Source: Devosia sp. A8/3-2
GTDB lineage: Bacteria > Pseudomonadota > Alphaproteobacteria > Rhizobiales > Devosiaceae
DNA: 64,000 nucleotides
Direction of reading: 5' to 3'
NCBI GenBank assembly: GCA_025452255.1
Contig: CP104974.1
Span: 682,001-746,000, forward strand
Positions within the stretch are counted from its first letter, which is position 1; each line of letters opens with the position of its first letter. The notes beneath the pieces were generated by a model. That model ran no database searches, was not told where the DNA came from, and was given only the letters and a program-made list of their open reading frames with translations. A program made the position numbers and the translations under genes. Of the stretch, positions 21,175 to 32,803 are shown piece after piece.

Positions 21175-21474
21175 ATGGCCAAGACTCTGACTTCCCACGA
21201 CGACGTTAGGCAATGGGCCGAGGCTCGTGGCGGCAATCCCATGCTGATGGAAACGCCCGACGGCACTGGCAGCCGCACCCTGTTGCAGCTGACCTTCGGC
21301 CAGCATGCCATCAATACCGATGGCAATGAGGGACCGGACCGGGTCGGCGGCTTTCAATTGGTCAGCTGGGACGACTGGTTCGCCGCGCTCGAAGCGGCCA
21401 ATCTGGCGCTGCGGGTATCCGACGATCTGGCCGGCGGCAATGAAGCGGAGTTCGAGTTTGTCGAGCGGGGCTGA
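21175..21474 (+). CDS. Small conserved-type hypothetical protein
   Basis: 99 residues, acidic, Trp-containing (QWAEARGG, SWDDWFAALEAANLAL, DDLAGGNEAEFEFVERG). I do not recognise the family. A real gene is likely because the frame is open in a gap between two well-defined minus-strand genes, has a proper ATG, and shows good codon use. No signal peptide or membrane segment. It is divergent from rimM with about 120 bases between. Confidence 0.6.
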   Translation: MAKTLTSHDDVRQWAEARGGNPMLMETPDGTGSRTLLQLTFGQHAINTDGNEGPDRVGGFQLVSWDDWFAALEAANLALRVSDDLAGGNEAEFEFVERG

Positions 21475-21506
21475 CCTTCCTGCTTCTTGAATGCAGGCGG
21501 GAGAGT

Positions 21507-21918
21507 TTAATCCTCCCGCTCGGCCGCCGCTTCGATCGCTTCCATGTCGTCGTCGGAAAAGCCGAAATGATGGCCAAGCTCGTGGATCAGCACATGGGTG
21601 ACGACTTCTGCCCAGCGTATTGTCGTCATTTTCGGCCCAATAATCGAGAATGGCGCGGCGGTAGAGGAAGACTGTATTGGGCAATTGCCCGGTCTGCGGC
21701 ATGGCGCCGTCCTCGGTCATGCCGATGCCGGTGAACAGCCCCATCAGCTCGAAGGGGCTTTCCATGCCAAAGCCTTCGAGCACGTCATCCTCGGCAAATT
21801 CAGCCACCGTGCAGGTCACGTCAGCCGCCAGCGAGCGGAATGGCTCCGGCAGCGCCTTGAGAGCCGCCGTCGCCAAGGCTTCGATATCGTCGAGGGTGGG
21901 CGCGAACCGCGCCCCCAA
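21507..21918 (-). CDS. Zincin-like metallopeptidase (frame break)
   Basis: Small minimal-zincin family (Pfam Zincin_1 type). N-terminal half: PTLDDIEALATAALKALPE, then GMESPFELMGLFTG and TVFLYRRAILDYW. An extra T at 21609 (plus strand TTC[T]GCC) shifts the frame; removing it gives VVTHVLIHELGHHFGFSDDD, with the HExxH zinc motif, and a stop at 21507. About 136 residues, normal for the family. Ten bases after leuC on the same strand, so probably cotranscribed with it. Physiological role unknown. Confidence 0.83.
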
Positions 21919-21928
21919 TCAGTGCCGC

Positions 21929-23334
21929 TTACTGCCACTCGCGAATGTCGACGAAATGGCCGGCAATCGCCGCCGCTGCCGCCATGGCGGGCGATACGAG
22001 ATGGGTGCGGCCCTTAAAACCTCGGCGGCCCTCGAAATTGCGGTTTGAGGTCGAAGCGCAGCGTTCCTGCGGCTTGAGCTTGTCGGGGTTCATGGCCGGG
22101 CACATCGAGCAGCCGGGCTCGCGCCATTCAAAGCCCGCCTCGAGGAAGATCTTGTGCAGGCCCTCGGCCTCAGCTTGGTCCTTGACCGGGCCGGAGCCCG
22201 GAACGACCATGGCATTGACGCCGGCGGCAACCTTGCGGTCGCCGATGACGGCTGCCGCAGCCCGCAGGTCTTCGATACGGCCATTGGTGCAGGAGCCAAT
22301 GAAGACGCGCTCGACGGTGATGTCGGTGATCGGCGTGCCGGGCTTGAGGCCCATATAATCCAGCGCCCGCCACTTGGAAGCGCGCTTGTTCTCGTCCTGG
22401 ATGTCATCGGGGTTCGGCACTGCGCCGGTCACCGAAATCACGTCTTCGGGCGAAGAACCCCGTGAGACGATCGGGGGAGCTTGGCGGCATCGAGAATGAC
22501 GACCTTGTCATAGACCGCGCCTTCGTCGGTATAGAGGGTCTTCCAATAATCCAGCGCCATGTCCCGGGCCTTGCCGGTCGGCGCGCGATTGCGGCCCTTC
22601 ACATAGTTGAAGGTGGTTTCGTCAGGTGCGATCAGGCCGGCGCGGGCGCCGCCTTCAATGGTCATGTTGCAGACCGTCATGCGGCCTTCCATGCTGAGCG
22701 CGCGGATGGCTTCGCCGGCAAATTCGATGACGTGGCCATTGCCGCCGGCGGTGCCGATCTCGCCGATGATGGCCGGGATGATGTCCTTGGCGGTGACATG
22801 GGGCGGCAACTGCCCATCCACGCGCACCAGCATATTTTTTGCCTTTTGCTGGATCAGCGTTTGCGTCGCCAGTACGTGTTCGACTTCCGAGGTGCCGATA
22901 CCATGCGCCGTGGCGCCAAAGGCACCGTGGGTCGAGGTATGGCTATCGCCGCACACAATGGTCATGCCGGGCAGGGTGAAGCCCTGTTCGGGGCCAACGA
23001 TGTGCACAATGCCACGGCGCTTGTCGAAGGGGTCGAAATATTCGATGCCGAAATCCTTGGTATTCTCGGCCAGAGCGGCGATCTGGATCGCGCTTTCCGG
23101 GTCTGGATTGGGCAGGGAACGGTCGGTGGTGGGCACGTTGTGGTCGACCACGGCCGTGGTGCGCTCGGGGTGACGCACCTTGCGATTGTTCATGCGCAGC
23201 CCTTCAAAGGCACGGGGGCTCGTCACTTCGTGCACGAGGTGGCGGTCGATATAGAGCAGCGAGGTCCCGTCCTCGTTGTTCTGCACCAGATGGTCGTCCC
23301 AGATCTTGTCGTAGAGCGTGCGCGCCTTGGTCAT
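21929..23334 (-). CDS. leuC: 3-isopropylmalate dehydratase large subunit (frame break)
   Basis: Fe-S isomerase of leucine biosynthesis. The first two thirds ([12 protein letters not shown] start, [15 protein letters not shown]) are in one frame; a lost base near 22478 ends it early, and the rest continues from [14 protein letters not shown] with the cluster-ligand motifs GSCTNGR and GCSMCPAMN. Restored length is about 469 residues. leuD is not adjacent in this window; the next gene is the zincin. Confidence 0.93.
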
Positions 23335-23427
23335 TGCTTAGGTTCCGGCAGGAATGCGAAGTTTGGAGCCGTTCTAAGCCGGGATGGGGCAAGGGTCAAG
23401 CATAACCGTACCGTCGGGTACGGCTAG

Positions 23428-24672
23428 CTATTCCGAAATCGTACTTGGTTCGGCGCCCGGGGCCGGTGTCCGGGAACGAGAGGGCTTGATCCCCCGCTTG
23501 AGCAGGCGCCATGCGGTCAGCGGCAGCTCGATCAGGCCGGGCTTGGGGTCGCGCCGAGCGAAGGTGGCAAAGGTGCGCGTGCGGCCGACCGAGCGCAGAT
23601 AATCACCCGAGCGCAGCTTGCCCATGCCCAGCAATTGCAGGGCGACGACGACGTCGCGCAGCATGAACATCCAGCCGACACCCGGGCGGGCCGGGGGCGA
23701 AGTGACTGTTTCGCCGGCGCTGAGCGCGGTCAGCATGGCGCCAAAATCCATGCCCGCCGCCCGGGCCGAGCCGAACCACGACCATGGCCGCGGATTGACG
23801 TCGAGCAGTTTGAGCTCGCCGGTGCGCGGGTCGCGTTTGAACTCGATTTCGCACAGGCCATGATGGGCGATCGAGGCGAGGAACGCCTCGCCTTTTGCCA
23901 CGACATCGGGCTGGTCGACCGTTTCTGACGAAGGTCGAGGTATAGCTGAACTCCACCGGAAACTGCCGGGTGCGCTGCGCCGCAAAGCTGGCGCGCGCTG
24001 TGCCGTTCCACCACACCCCGGCATAGGAGAATTGGGTCTCCCCGCCACCGGGAATATATTCCTGAACGACAATGTGCTCCTTGCCCTGCTGCAATTGCGC
24101 AGCCCGGGTGAAGAGATCGATGAACTCAGCCGCATTGTCGGCGCGCCAAGCCTTTGCGCGGGTGAAGCGATTGAGCGCGATGCGCATGGTGGGCTTGAGC
24201 ACCACCGGAAACTGGATGCTCGCGGCTGTCGCGGCCAGATCGTCGCCCACCACATAGACGCGGGGTACGGCGATGCCCACTTCGGCAGCGCGTTGATAGG
24301 TCAGCGCCTTGTCGCAGGCCCATTGCAGCTGGTCCCAACCGGGCAGCATGACCTGCAGCATGGCGGAGAGCCGTTCATGCTCTCGGGCGACGAGCTTGAC
24401 GTCGGCATCGGCGGCGGGAATGAGCAGGTAGTTTTCAAGGCTATTCTTGCGCACCAGCGCCTCGAGCGCCTCGACCGCGCCCGGATTTTCGGCGCCCGGC
24501 CATTCGGCCCAGTGATGCACGGCGTTGGAATAACGCGGCAGCGGGGTGAAATTGGTGACGAACCAGACATCGAGCCCTTGCCCGGCAAGGCTGCGTGCCA
24601 GTGCGATGGCGCCGTGCGAACCGGCCGAGATGATGGCGCCCTTGGGGCGGGGGATGGGATCGACATGCTCAT
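23428..24672 (-). CDS. ATP-grasp ligase, CarB/D-aspartate-ligase-like (two frame breaks)
   Basis: ATP-grasp fold: N-terminal ISAGSHGAIALARSL region, central VVLKPTMRIA (ATP lysine), HIVVQEYIPGGGETQFSYAG, and a C-terminal metal/ATP site LLDVNPRPWSWFG. The start is probably the ATG at 24672 or 24666 with a frame break in the G-rich stretch near 24650; an extra T at 23936 (TTTC[T]GACG on the plus strand) causes the second break. Restored about 415 residues. Such enzymes join a carboxylate to an amine; the substrate cannot be read from the sequence. Directly downstream of a flippase, so a role in a cell-surface compound is likely. Confidence 0.75.
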
Positions 24673-24682
24673 GGTTCGTTTT

Positions 24683-26052
24683 TCACCGGTGTGTCTCGTA
24701 AGCGGCGCCGTCCTGTCCCCCCGAACGGGATCGGAGCCGCAAAATACCAAAGATCGTGGGGTCGAGCCCCGTTTTGACCGCGCACTGCCAGCTCAATAGA
24801 CTGTAAGCCAGTACACGACTAAGTGAACTTACTATGGCCACGCCAATAACACCAAAACTAGGCAAGACGACAATTTGGGCCGGGATACTCGCCAGAGTGG
24901 TTAATCCGAAGATGGCTGCATAGCGCTTTTCATGGCCGGTCAACATCAATACTGAGCGCGATGGACCGGTGGCCGCATCGGCCAGAAACCCGACCGAAAG
25001 AATGACCAGCAGGATAGCCGCATTGCCATAGCTTTCCCCGAACAGGCTCATGATCGGATCGCCAAAAAACACGAAGGCGATGCAGGCCAGCAGCGAAAAT
25101 ATGAAGCCGCCCCGGTGCCCGCCGCCAGTAGAACCTGCGCCTTGTGCCGCTCACCGGCGTAGAAATGTCGGGCGATCGGCGGAGCGATCACGAGGGAAAT
25201 GGCAAAAGCGAATAGCGTCATCAACCCGCCGGTGCGGAAGGCGTTGAAATAGGCGCCCGCCTGTTCAGGCGCCAGCAATGCGCCGATGACGATGGTATCG
25301 GCATTGAGTGCTGCCGCATTGATGAAGCCGCCCAGCAGCAGCCAGAGGCTGATTTTGCCGCGGGTGCGCCAGAAGCCAGCAAGCCCCGCAAAGCCCAGCG
25401 GCAGCTGATACCGCTCGGTTCGTGCCAAGCCATATTGCGCCGCAACCACCACCAGCAACAGGCCGGCGGCGAGCAGCAACGCGCCCCAGCCGGTCAGCAT
25501 GATCCCTGCTGCAGCGAGCGCCAGTGCGGCGAGCGGCAGGGCCGAGCGCCACAGCACGTCGCGCGGCGCCAATGCCGTCCAGATCGATCCCTGCGTGCGC
25601 AGGGCTGCGGAAGTGAATTCGCCCAATGCCATGGGCAGGATCAACAAGGCCGCAGCATAGAGCGCCCAACTTGGTGCGCTGCCGCGCAAGGCGTCGGTAA
25701 TGCCGGCATAAAGACAGAGCGCAGCGGCGACGAGCACACTGCCCAGAATGGTCAGCATGCTGCCGGCCCGCAACGTGGTTTGGGCGGCAGCAGTGTCTTT
25801 GTGGGCCATGTCTTCGGCATGGAAGCGCATCACGGCAGTCTGCTGGCCCATGCCGGCGCCGATGGCCAGCACGGTGGCCAGCGCCAGCCCGAAAGCGAAA
25901 TAACCGTATTCGGTGACGCTCATACTGCGCGCCAGCACAACGAAGCCGATATAGGTAAGCCCCGCCGAGGCGAGTTTGATGGCGAGCGAAGACAGCGAGC
26001 GGGTCAAACCCGTTCGCAGCAGCGACCCTAAAGCGCCCCTTTGCCTCAGCAT
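24683..26052 (-). CDS. Polysaccharide flippase, Wzx/MOP type (frame break)
   Basis: Integral membrane protein with about 12 predicted helices; N-terminal LIKLASAGLTYIGFVVLARSM-type pattern and repeated hydrophobic blocks of about 20 residues fit the MOP/Wzx lipid-linked sugar flippases. Start at the ATG 26052 (MLRQRGALGSLL). A lost base near 25107 splits it; the second part (FFGDPIMSLFGESYG onward) runs to 24683. Restored about 456 residues. Ten bases before the ATP-grasp gene on the same strand. Confidence 0.8.
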
Positions 26053-26154
26053 GCAGATCCCAGCACAATGGCCGGCGGCAGCAGCCGGCCCGACCAATGT
26101 GGCAGGTCTATATCAAAAAGCTGTTACCGGTCCCGTTACAATTCGGTAATGCGG

Positions 26155-27741
26155 CTAATGCCGGAAATGGCGCATTCCGGTCATCACCATGGCGATCCCG
26201 GCAGCGTCGGCCGCCGCGATCACTTCGTCATCACGCATCGAACCGCCGGGCTGGATCACGGCCGTGGCGCCGGCGGCGACCAGCGCCTCAAGCCCATCGG
26301 CAAACGGGAAAAAGGCGTCAGACGCAACGACGGAGCCCTGTGACAAGGCGCCTTCAATGCCGGCGGCCTTGGCGGCGTCGATCGACTTGCGATGTCCGGT
26401 CAGCGCGGAATCCACGCGAGACATCTGGCCGGCGCCGACGCCCACCGTGGCGCCGTCCTTGACATAGACGATGGCGTTGGACTTGACGTGCTTGGCCACT
26501 TTGGCGGCCAGCCGCAGATCGGCCATTTCCGCTGCGCTCGGCGCCTTTTTGGTGACCACTTTGATATCGCAATCATCGACATTGCGATTGTCGTGCGACT
26601 GCACCGGGAGGCCTCCTGCGACGGATTTGACGACCGGGCCGTCAGCCTTGGGGTCGGCCGGGCCACCGGTCAGCAGCAGGCGCAGGTTCTTCTTGGCCGC
26701 GATGATGGCTCGGGCCTCCGGCGTCGCCGAGGGAGCAACGATCACTTCGGTGAAGACCTTGACGATCTCTTCGGCGGTTGCCGCGTCGATCTCGCGATTG
26801 GTGGCGACAATGCCGCCAAAGGCGCTGACCGGGTCGGTGCGCAAGGCATTCTTATAGGCGGTCACCGGGTCACCGGCCACGGCGACGCCGCAGGGATTGG
26901 CGTGCTTGATAATGGCAACGGCTGCGCCCCGGGCCGGGTCGAATTCGCTGACCAGCTCGAAAGCGGCGTCCGTGTCATTGATATTGTTATAGCTGAGGGT
27001 CTTGCCCTGCACTAGGTGGCGGTGGCGACGCCGGGCCGGTTGTCGCCATTGGCGTAAAAGCCTGCCCATTGGTGCGGGTTTTCACCATAGCGCATGACTT
27101 CGCGCAGCGTGCCGGCAAAGCTGCGATAGGGGATTTCGGGATAGTCGATCGCCTTGGCGAACCAGCTGGAAATAGCGCTGTCATAGGCGGCGGTGCGGGC
27201 ATAGGCCTTGGCGGCCAATTTCTGGCGCAGTTCAGAACGGCACGCCGCCACTGGTCTTGATGGCCTCGAGAATGGCCGGATAGTCGGCCGGATCGACGAC
27301 CACGGTCACATAGGCATGGTTCTTGGCGGCGGAGCGCACCATGGCTGGGCCGCCAATGTCGATATTCTCGATAATCTCGTCATAGGAGGCGCCTGAGGCG
27401 ACGGTCTTTTCGAAAGGGTAGAGATTGACCGCCACCGGGTCGATGGCGCCGATGTCATGCTCTTCCATGGAGGCAGCATGGTCAGCCTTGTCGCGCACCG
27501 CCAAGAGCCCACCATGCACCTTGGGATGCAGCGTCTTGACCCGGCCATCCATCATTTCGGGAAAGCCGGTCAGGTCGGAAATCTCGCGGACCTTAAGGCC
27601 GGCATCACTGATGAGCTTATGCGTGCCCCCGGTCGATACCAGTTCCACACCCACTTCGCTCAGGCCTCGCGCAAAATCGGCCATGCCGGATTTGTCGAAT
27701 ACCGAAAGCAGTGCGCGCCCGACCTTGACCGTCTTGCTCAT
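26155..27741 (-). CDS. purH: Bifunctional AICAR transformylase/IMP cyclohydrolase (two frame breaks)
   Basis: Last two steps of IMP synthesis. N-terminal cyclohydrolase domain: [41 protein letters not shown]-terminal transformylase: [15 protein letters not shown], and [13 protein letters not shown]. Breaks: an extra A at 27234 (TTC[A]GAA on the plus strand, giving a false stop) and a lost base near 27014. Restored length is about 529 residues. Start at 27741 ([12 protein letters not shown]). Follows the heparinase-like gene by 74 bases in the same direction, an order common in Rhizobiales. Confidence 0.93.
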
Positions 27742-27815
27742 CAAAAATGTCCCGCAGAGAGAATGGAAATTCTGCGCGCTCGCTAGCACGAAGCGGCGGC
27801 AATGGGAACCATGCG

Positions 27816-29406
27816 TTACTGTTCGAGCGTAAAGATCCGAGCAATCTCGCGGTCGGCGGCGGCTTCGGTCTCCAGCACCAGCTGGCGCGTCTTGTGAAAG
27901 CCCAGATAGGAGGATTGGCGCACGCTTTCCTCTTCGTGGAAATCGGCGCCTTCCCACAAAAAGCTCCAGACCGCGCCATTGGGCAGCACCAGCCGCACCG
28001 GGCCTTCGCCGGAGACCCGCCGCACCATGACTTTGGGGGCCAGATGGAAGCGCACCGAGAGCAGGCCCGATGGCGTGCCATTGGCAATCATGCGATCCTG
28101 GCCCACCAGCGTCGTGCCTTCGGCCAAAAGGGTCAGCCGGCGTTCCGGGTCAACACCATAGCGCTTGGCATAGCCGGTTGTGCCAAGCGTGAGCAGATGA
28201 TCGGCCGTGTCGAGCGTGATGATGGGGGCGTTCGCTCGGCATCCTCGGCATCGATCGAGGGCGCCGAATGCGCCACGGTCTGGCGGAACAGCGCCCGGCT
28301 TTCCGGCAGGTCGGCCGGGGCCGGGCCGCAGGAACCCGGGATCAACTCATTGCCGTGGGAGAATTCAAAGGCCAGCGCTGGCATGGGCCTCGGCATCAAA
28401 CCCCTTGGGCGGCATGCGTCCGGAATCGGCGATCACCACCGCTTCGCCATTGCGCAGAATGCCATAACCGCCCAGCAAGATGGAGCGCCGCTTGCGGCTG
28501 GGCGCGAGCGCCTGCACGGCGATCAGCACGTCATGGGGCAATTGCCCGCAGCCATTGAAATAGGCCGGCTCGCCGCTCGATAGCGTTAGCGCGTCGAGGC
28601 TTTCATGCATGCGATCGATCTGGGCGCCCAGCTCGTTGCTTTCCTCGGTCTTGTAGCTGCCGGCAGCGCGGCGGACGCTGGCCAGCTCCACCAGCAGCTG
28701 CAATTGCAGCTTGGGATTGCACGACAGATGCAGTCCATCGGCATCGAGCTGGGTCGCCAATATCGTGTTGAGCTTGGCAATGCGCGCCGGCACATCGGTC
28801 TTGTCGTCCCGGTCGCAGATTTCAGCGCCGAGCAGGGCAATGGCGGCATAAAGCGCTTCGATGGGGTCGCTGGACAGCGGCGCCCGCACCTTCAGGCTCT
28901 GGATCTGGGTGCCCAGCACGCGCTGGATGGTCTTGGCCTGTTCGGGATTGGCGCCGTCGAGCAGCAGCGGCAAATGCCGCAGCCAATTGAGTACGCTGCG
29001 CGCAGAGCGCAGGGGCCCGAGTGTCGCGCTCGAACTGGGCTTCGCGGCTGATCCAGTCGAGCACCAGCATGCGGGCAAATTTGCGCTCGCCGGGGTCGCG
29101 CACGTCGCGAAAATGGCGCAGCCGAGAAAAGCCATGCAGGTTGAGCCACCAATCCCGGTGCTCGGCCTCAAGCCCGAAAGGTGAGGTGCCGCCGGTTTCC
29201 ACCAGCTTTGAGGCCAGCAGATAGCGGCCGCTCATCATGTCGCGCACGGCTTCGCGGTCGGAGGGACGGAACTCGGGCAATTCGCCGGCAAAGGCCTCGT
29301 CGGCCAGCCCCCGCCGAGTCCAGCGCAGCACGGGGAGTGTCACGACGGTATCGGCTAGGCCAAGAAATAGCCGGCGCAGCGCAGATCGAACCTGTCCGGA
29401 CATCAA
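27816..29406 (-). CDS. Heparinase II/III-like protein (three or more frame breaks)
   Basis: N-terminal helical domain followed by a beta-rich heparinase II/III C-terminal domain; recognised from [22 protein letters not shown]-type helices ([15 protein letters not shown]), and [11 protein letters not shown] leading to the beta region ending at 27816. Breaks near 29022, 28379 (extra T in a C-G step) and in the G-run at 28224-28228. Restored length is about 530 residues. No clear signal peptide. In Rhizobiales this gene regularly sits between purH and rsmB; its true substrate is unknown, so the name reflects the fold only. Confidence 0.8.
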
Positions 29407-29523
29407 ACTGCTCCCGCGCGCCGAGCGCCCGGGATCAGTCTCTTGCTAGTCAAAAACCTCAACGACCCAAATCCTTTGCGGTGCAACGTCCCCCGATCGT
29501 TGCCATTCGCCCCCATGCCGATT

Positions 29524-30826
29524 CTAGCGCCGGCGACGGAATCGCGCCACGAAGAATCCATCCATGCCCCCAGCCAATCCATTCGGGCTCATGCCCGGAT
29601 GCGTGCGCACCAGCCCTGCGGGCGTTACGGCCTGCTCCAGCCCGGGCAAATCGGCAGCCGAAACCGGGAAGAGTTCGAGCCCGGGCAGCGAATCAAGCGC
29701 CCAAGCAACCTGCTCCTCGCCCTCGGCCGGTTCGAGCGAACAGACGCAATAGAGCAGCACGCCATCGACATCGAGACACCGGAAAGCATTGGTCAGCAGC
29801 GCCCGCTGCAGCCGCACGCGGCCTGCGACGTCACCCACCGAGCGATGCCAGATCACTTCGGGATGGCGGCGGAAGGTGCCGGTGGCCGAACAAGGGGCGT
29901 CGAGCAGCACGCCCGAATAGAGCGAGGCCGGCGCAAAGGTGCCGGCGTCACCGACAATGGTTTCGGCGGTGTAATCAGAGCCGGGCCAGGTTGCCCTGCA
30001 GGCGCTCCATGCGGGTGGCGTCGCTATCGAGCGCGGTCACGGCATAGCCGGCCTTGATCAATTGGGCGGTCTTGCCGCCGGGCGCGGCACAGAGGTCGAG
30101 CACGCGGGCGCCGGGTTCCAGCGCCAGCAGGCGCGCCGGAATGGCGGAGGCGGCGTCCTGCACCCACCATTGACCCTCGGCATAGCCGCGCAGGGCCTCC
30201 ACCGGGCGGTCGCGCTGTTCGATGCGCACGGTATCGGCCGGGGCGACAGCAGCGCCCAAGGTGTCGATCAGGTCCGCATCATTGCTCTTGAGCGTCAGAT
30301 CGAGCGGGGCGCCGGCGAGCAGGGCATCGGAAAAGCCGTCAATGGCCTCTTCGCCATAGGCATTCAGCCGAGTATCGCCAAACGTGTCGGGGATGAGTAG
30401 ATCGTCGCTCAGCATGCCGAACTTGGCCGAATTGGCTCGGGCGCTGCGCAGCACGGCGTTCATCAGGCCCGACAAATGGCGTGCCTTGGGATCGCGCTTG
30501 GTGGCTTCGACGGCCGGGAACAGCGCGCTATGTGCCCCTAAATCAGGCAAAAACACCAATTGGGCCAGTGACAGGCGCAGAATGGCTTCGAATGTACCTG
30601 ACTTGGCGGGCATGCCCTTATCGAGCACGGCATGGAGAATGAAATTGAGCTGGCCTCGGCGGCGCAAAGCCGTGGTGATCAGCCGATTGGCCAGCGCGCG
30701 ATCGCGCCCATCGGCCGAGTCAGCCGCATTGAGGGGAACAAAATTGTCGCCCGCCAGAACGGACTTGAGCCGCTGGGCGGCAACGAGACGGAGTTTGAGC
30801 CCCGCCGGTTCGGATTTTGGTGCCAC
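29524..30826 (-). CDS. rsmB: 16S rRNA m5C methyltransferase, RsmB family (frame break)
   Basis: NusB-like N-terminal domain (ALANRLITTALRRRGQLNFIL) followed by a Rossmann methyltransferase: SAM motif VLDLCAAPGGKTAQLI, catalytic-loop DAPCSATGTFRRHPE, and the second cysteine in YCVCSLEPAEGEE. An extra base at 29977 (minus strand CTC[T]GAT) inserts a false stop; the sequence before and after joins perfectly. Restored length is about 434 residues. Ten bases after htpX on the same strand. Confidence 0.9.
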
Positions 30827-30835
30827 GCTTACGAA

Positions 30836-31830
30836 TTATCCCCGGGGACCGCTTTGTCCGCCACCTTCACCGGACCTTCCGGTGGGTGGCACGCGCCAGC
30901 CACTAGTGCTGCTGCCACTTGCGCCGCGAGAAGGCGATGCCGATGGCGAACGGGGCTGAGGCGCTGGGCCCTTATCGTTCACCTGCATCTCCGCTGCAAG
31001 CTTCTGCAAGGCCGCGATGCGATTGGCCGTGTCCGGGTGCGTGGAAAACAGATTATCCATGCGCTGCCCCGAGAGGGGATTGATGATGTACATATGGGCC
31101 ATGGCCGGGTTGCGTTCGGCTGCGACATTGACATTGCGATGGGCGGCGCCCACGATCTTGTTCAATGCCGAGGCCAGCGCCAGCGGGTCCGCCGATATCT
31201 CGGCGCCGTGCTTGTCGGCCTCATATTCGCGGGTCCGGCTCACCGCCATTTGCACCACCATGGCGGCCAGCGGAGCGAGGAAAACCATCAGTAGCGCACC
31301 GATGCCGCCCAAGGGATTGTCGCGATTGTTGCCGCCGCCAAAGAACAGGCCAAACTGGGCGAGCGCGGAGATCGCACCGGCAAAGGTCGCTGTAATGGTC
31401 ATGGTCAGCGTGTCGCGATTGCGGATATGGGCCAGCTCATGGGCCACGACGCCGGCCACTTCGCGGGTTTCCAGCGTGCGCAGCAGGCCGGTCGATACCG
31501 CGACGGCGGCATTTTGCGGATTGCGGCCGGTGGCAAAGGCATTGGGCTGGTCGGACTGGATGACATAGACTGCCGGGGTGGGAATGCCCGCCCGCTGGGA
31601 GAGCGTATCGACCATATCGTAGAGCTCAGGCACTGGCTGCGCTCGACCGGGACGGCATTCTGCATGCGCAGCACCATCTTGTCGGAATTCCAGTAGCTGA
31701 AGAGATTTGTTCCCGCCGCGAACAGGAAGGCGATCATCATGCCCCCCGTGCCGCCGATGAAATAGCCCACCACCATGAACAGCGCCGTAAGGGCCGCAAT
31801 CAGGACGGAGGTGCGAAACATGTTGAACAT
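30836..31830 (-). CDS. htpX: Heat-shock membrane protease HtpX (frame break)
   Basis: Zinc metalloprotease of the inner membrane that degrades misfolded membrane proteins. Start ATG at 31830 ([22 protein letters not shown]) gives two N-terminal membrane helices; a break near 31637 shifts to the frame containing the active site [18 protein letters not shown] and the later [13 protein letters not shown], plus two more hydrophobic segments. The C-terminus has a Pro/Ser/Gly-rich tail of about 45 residues. Restored length is about 332 residues. First gene of the htpX-rsmB-heparinase-purH run. Confidence 0.92.
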
Positions 31831-31924
31831 CGGAGCCTCTTGGGGTTCGTCTTTCCTGCAACTATGTTGTGACGGCGACGGTTTCATGCAAGGCGCATGA
31901 CCATACCATACCGAAAGCCCGGCA

Positions 31925-32137
31925 ATGAGCGAATTTGAAAACAGCCCTGACCCCGAAGACGCCCCGCGCCCGCCCTTGACCCCGGCCGCCCAGCGGGCGC
32001 TGGCGGAAGCGGCGGAACGCCGCCGCGCCATCGATGGCAAAACCGCCTTTGCCCCACGGGAAAAGGGTGGCCGCGGTGGGCTCGAACCCGGCCGCTATGG
32101 CGATTGGGAAATCAAAGGCCTGACCAGCGATTTCTAG
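31925..32137 (+). CDS. DUF1674 / SDHAF4-like protein
   Basis: 70 residues. The C-terminal signature [19 protein letters not shown] is that of the DUF1674 family, related to the mitochondrial succinate dehydrogenase assembly factor SDHAF4, which binds free flavinated SdhA. N-terminal half is acidic and low in complexity. Divergent from htpX, a position commonly seen in Rhizobiales. A role in succinate dehydrogenase assembly is inference from the family. Confidence 0.85.
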   Translation: MSEFENSPDPEDAPRPPLTPAAQRALAEAAERRRAIDGKTAFAPREKGGRGGLEPGRYGDWEIKGLTSDF

Positions 32138-32145
32138 GGCGGGTT

Positions 32146-32802
32146 TTAGCGCCCGCCGGCCTGCTGCAACAGCTGCACCATTTCGGCGTAACCGCGATTG
32201 CGGGCATGGGCGAGCGGGCTGACGTCGTCCCTGTCGCTCAGGTTGGGATCGGCACCGGCCTCAAGCAGCAGCTTGACGATAGCGACGTGGCGTGAGCCGC
32301 CATCGCCCAGAATGATAGCCTCCAGCAGCGCCGTCCAGCCCAGCCGATTGACGTGATCGACGTCGACGCCCGCTGCGATCAAGGTCGCCACCGTTTCCAC
32401 ATGGCCCCGCTCGGCGGCCGGAATCAAAGCCGTGCCGCCATAGCGGTTGACACTCGCCGTGTCCGCGCCATGGGCCAGTGTCAGCTTGAGGATTTCGAGG
32501 TGCCCGCGGGCTCCGGCATAGAGATAGGGGCTGTCTGAAATGGCGTCCTTGGCATTGACGTCGGCGCCCGCCTCGATCAGCAGGCTTGCCGCCTCGACTC
32601 GGTTGGCATGGGTCGCGGCCAGCAGGGCCGTTACCCCATTGGCATCGCGGGCTTCCAAATCGGCGCCCGCGACGATTCCTGCCGTCACGGCGGCAACATC
32701 GCCTTGCCCGGCGGCCGTAATCAGGTCATTGGCCATGGCCGTTCCTCCCATTGTCAGGCCCATCAGGATCGCCAGTGCAAAGCCGCGCCCAAGGAGAGCC
32801 AT
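32146..32802 (-). CDS. Exported ankyrin-repeat protein
   Basis: 218 residues, unbroken. A signal peptide (about residues 1-24, ending GTAMAN) is followed by roughly five ankyrin repeats, e.g. NGVTALLAATHANRVEAASL, GGTALIPAAERGHVETVATL and GWTALLEAIILGDGG. Probably periplasmic and protein-binding. It ends the ccm gene run, one base after ccmG. Partner unknown. Confidence 0.85.
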   Translation of the reverse strand: MALLGRGFALAILMGLTMGGTAMANDLITAAGQGDVAAVTAGIVAGADLEARDANGVTALLAATHANRVEAASLLIEAGADVNAKDAISDSPYLYAGARGHLEILKLTLAHGADTASVNRYGGTALIPAAERGHVETVATLIAAGVDVDHVNRLGWTALLEAIILGDGGSRHVAIVKLLLEAGADPNLSDRDDVSPLAHARNRGYAEMVQLLQQAGGR

Positions 32803-32803
32803 G

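Noticed and set aside
23406..23423. Short hairpin CCGTACC/GGTACGG just after the ATP-grasp gene
   Set aside because: Only 7 base pairs and no U-run on the minus strand; too weak to call a terminator.
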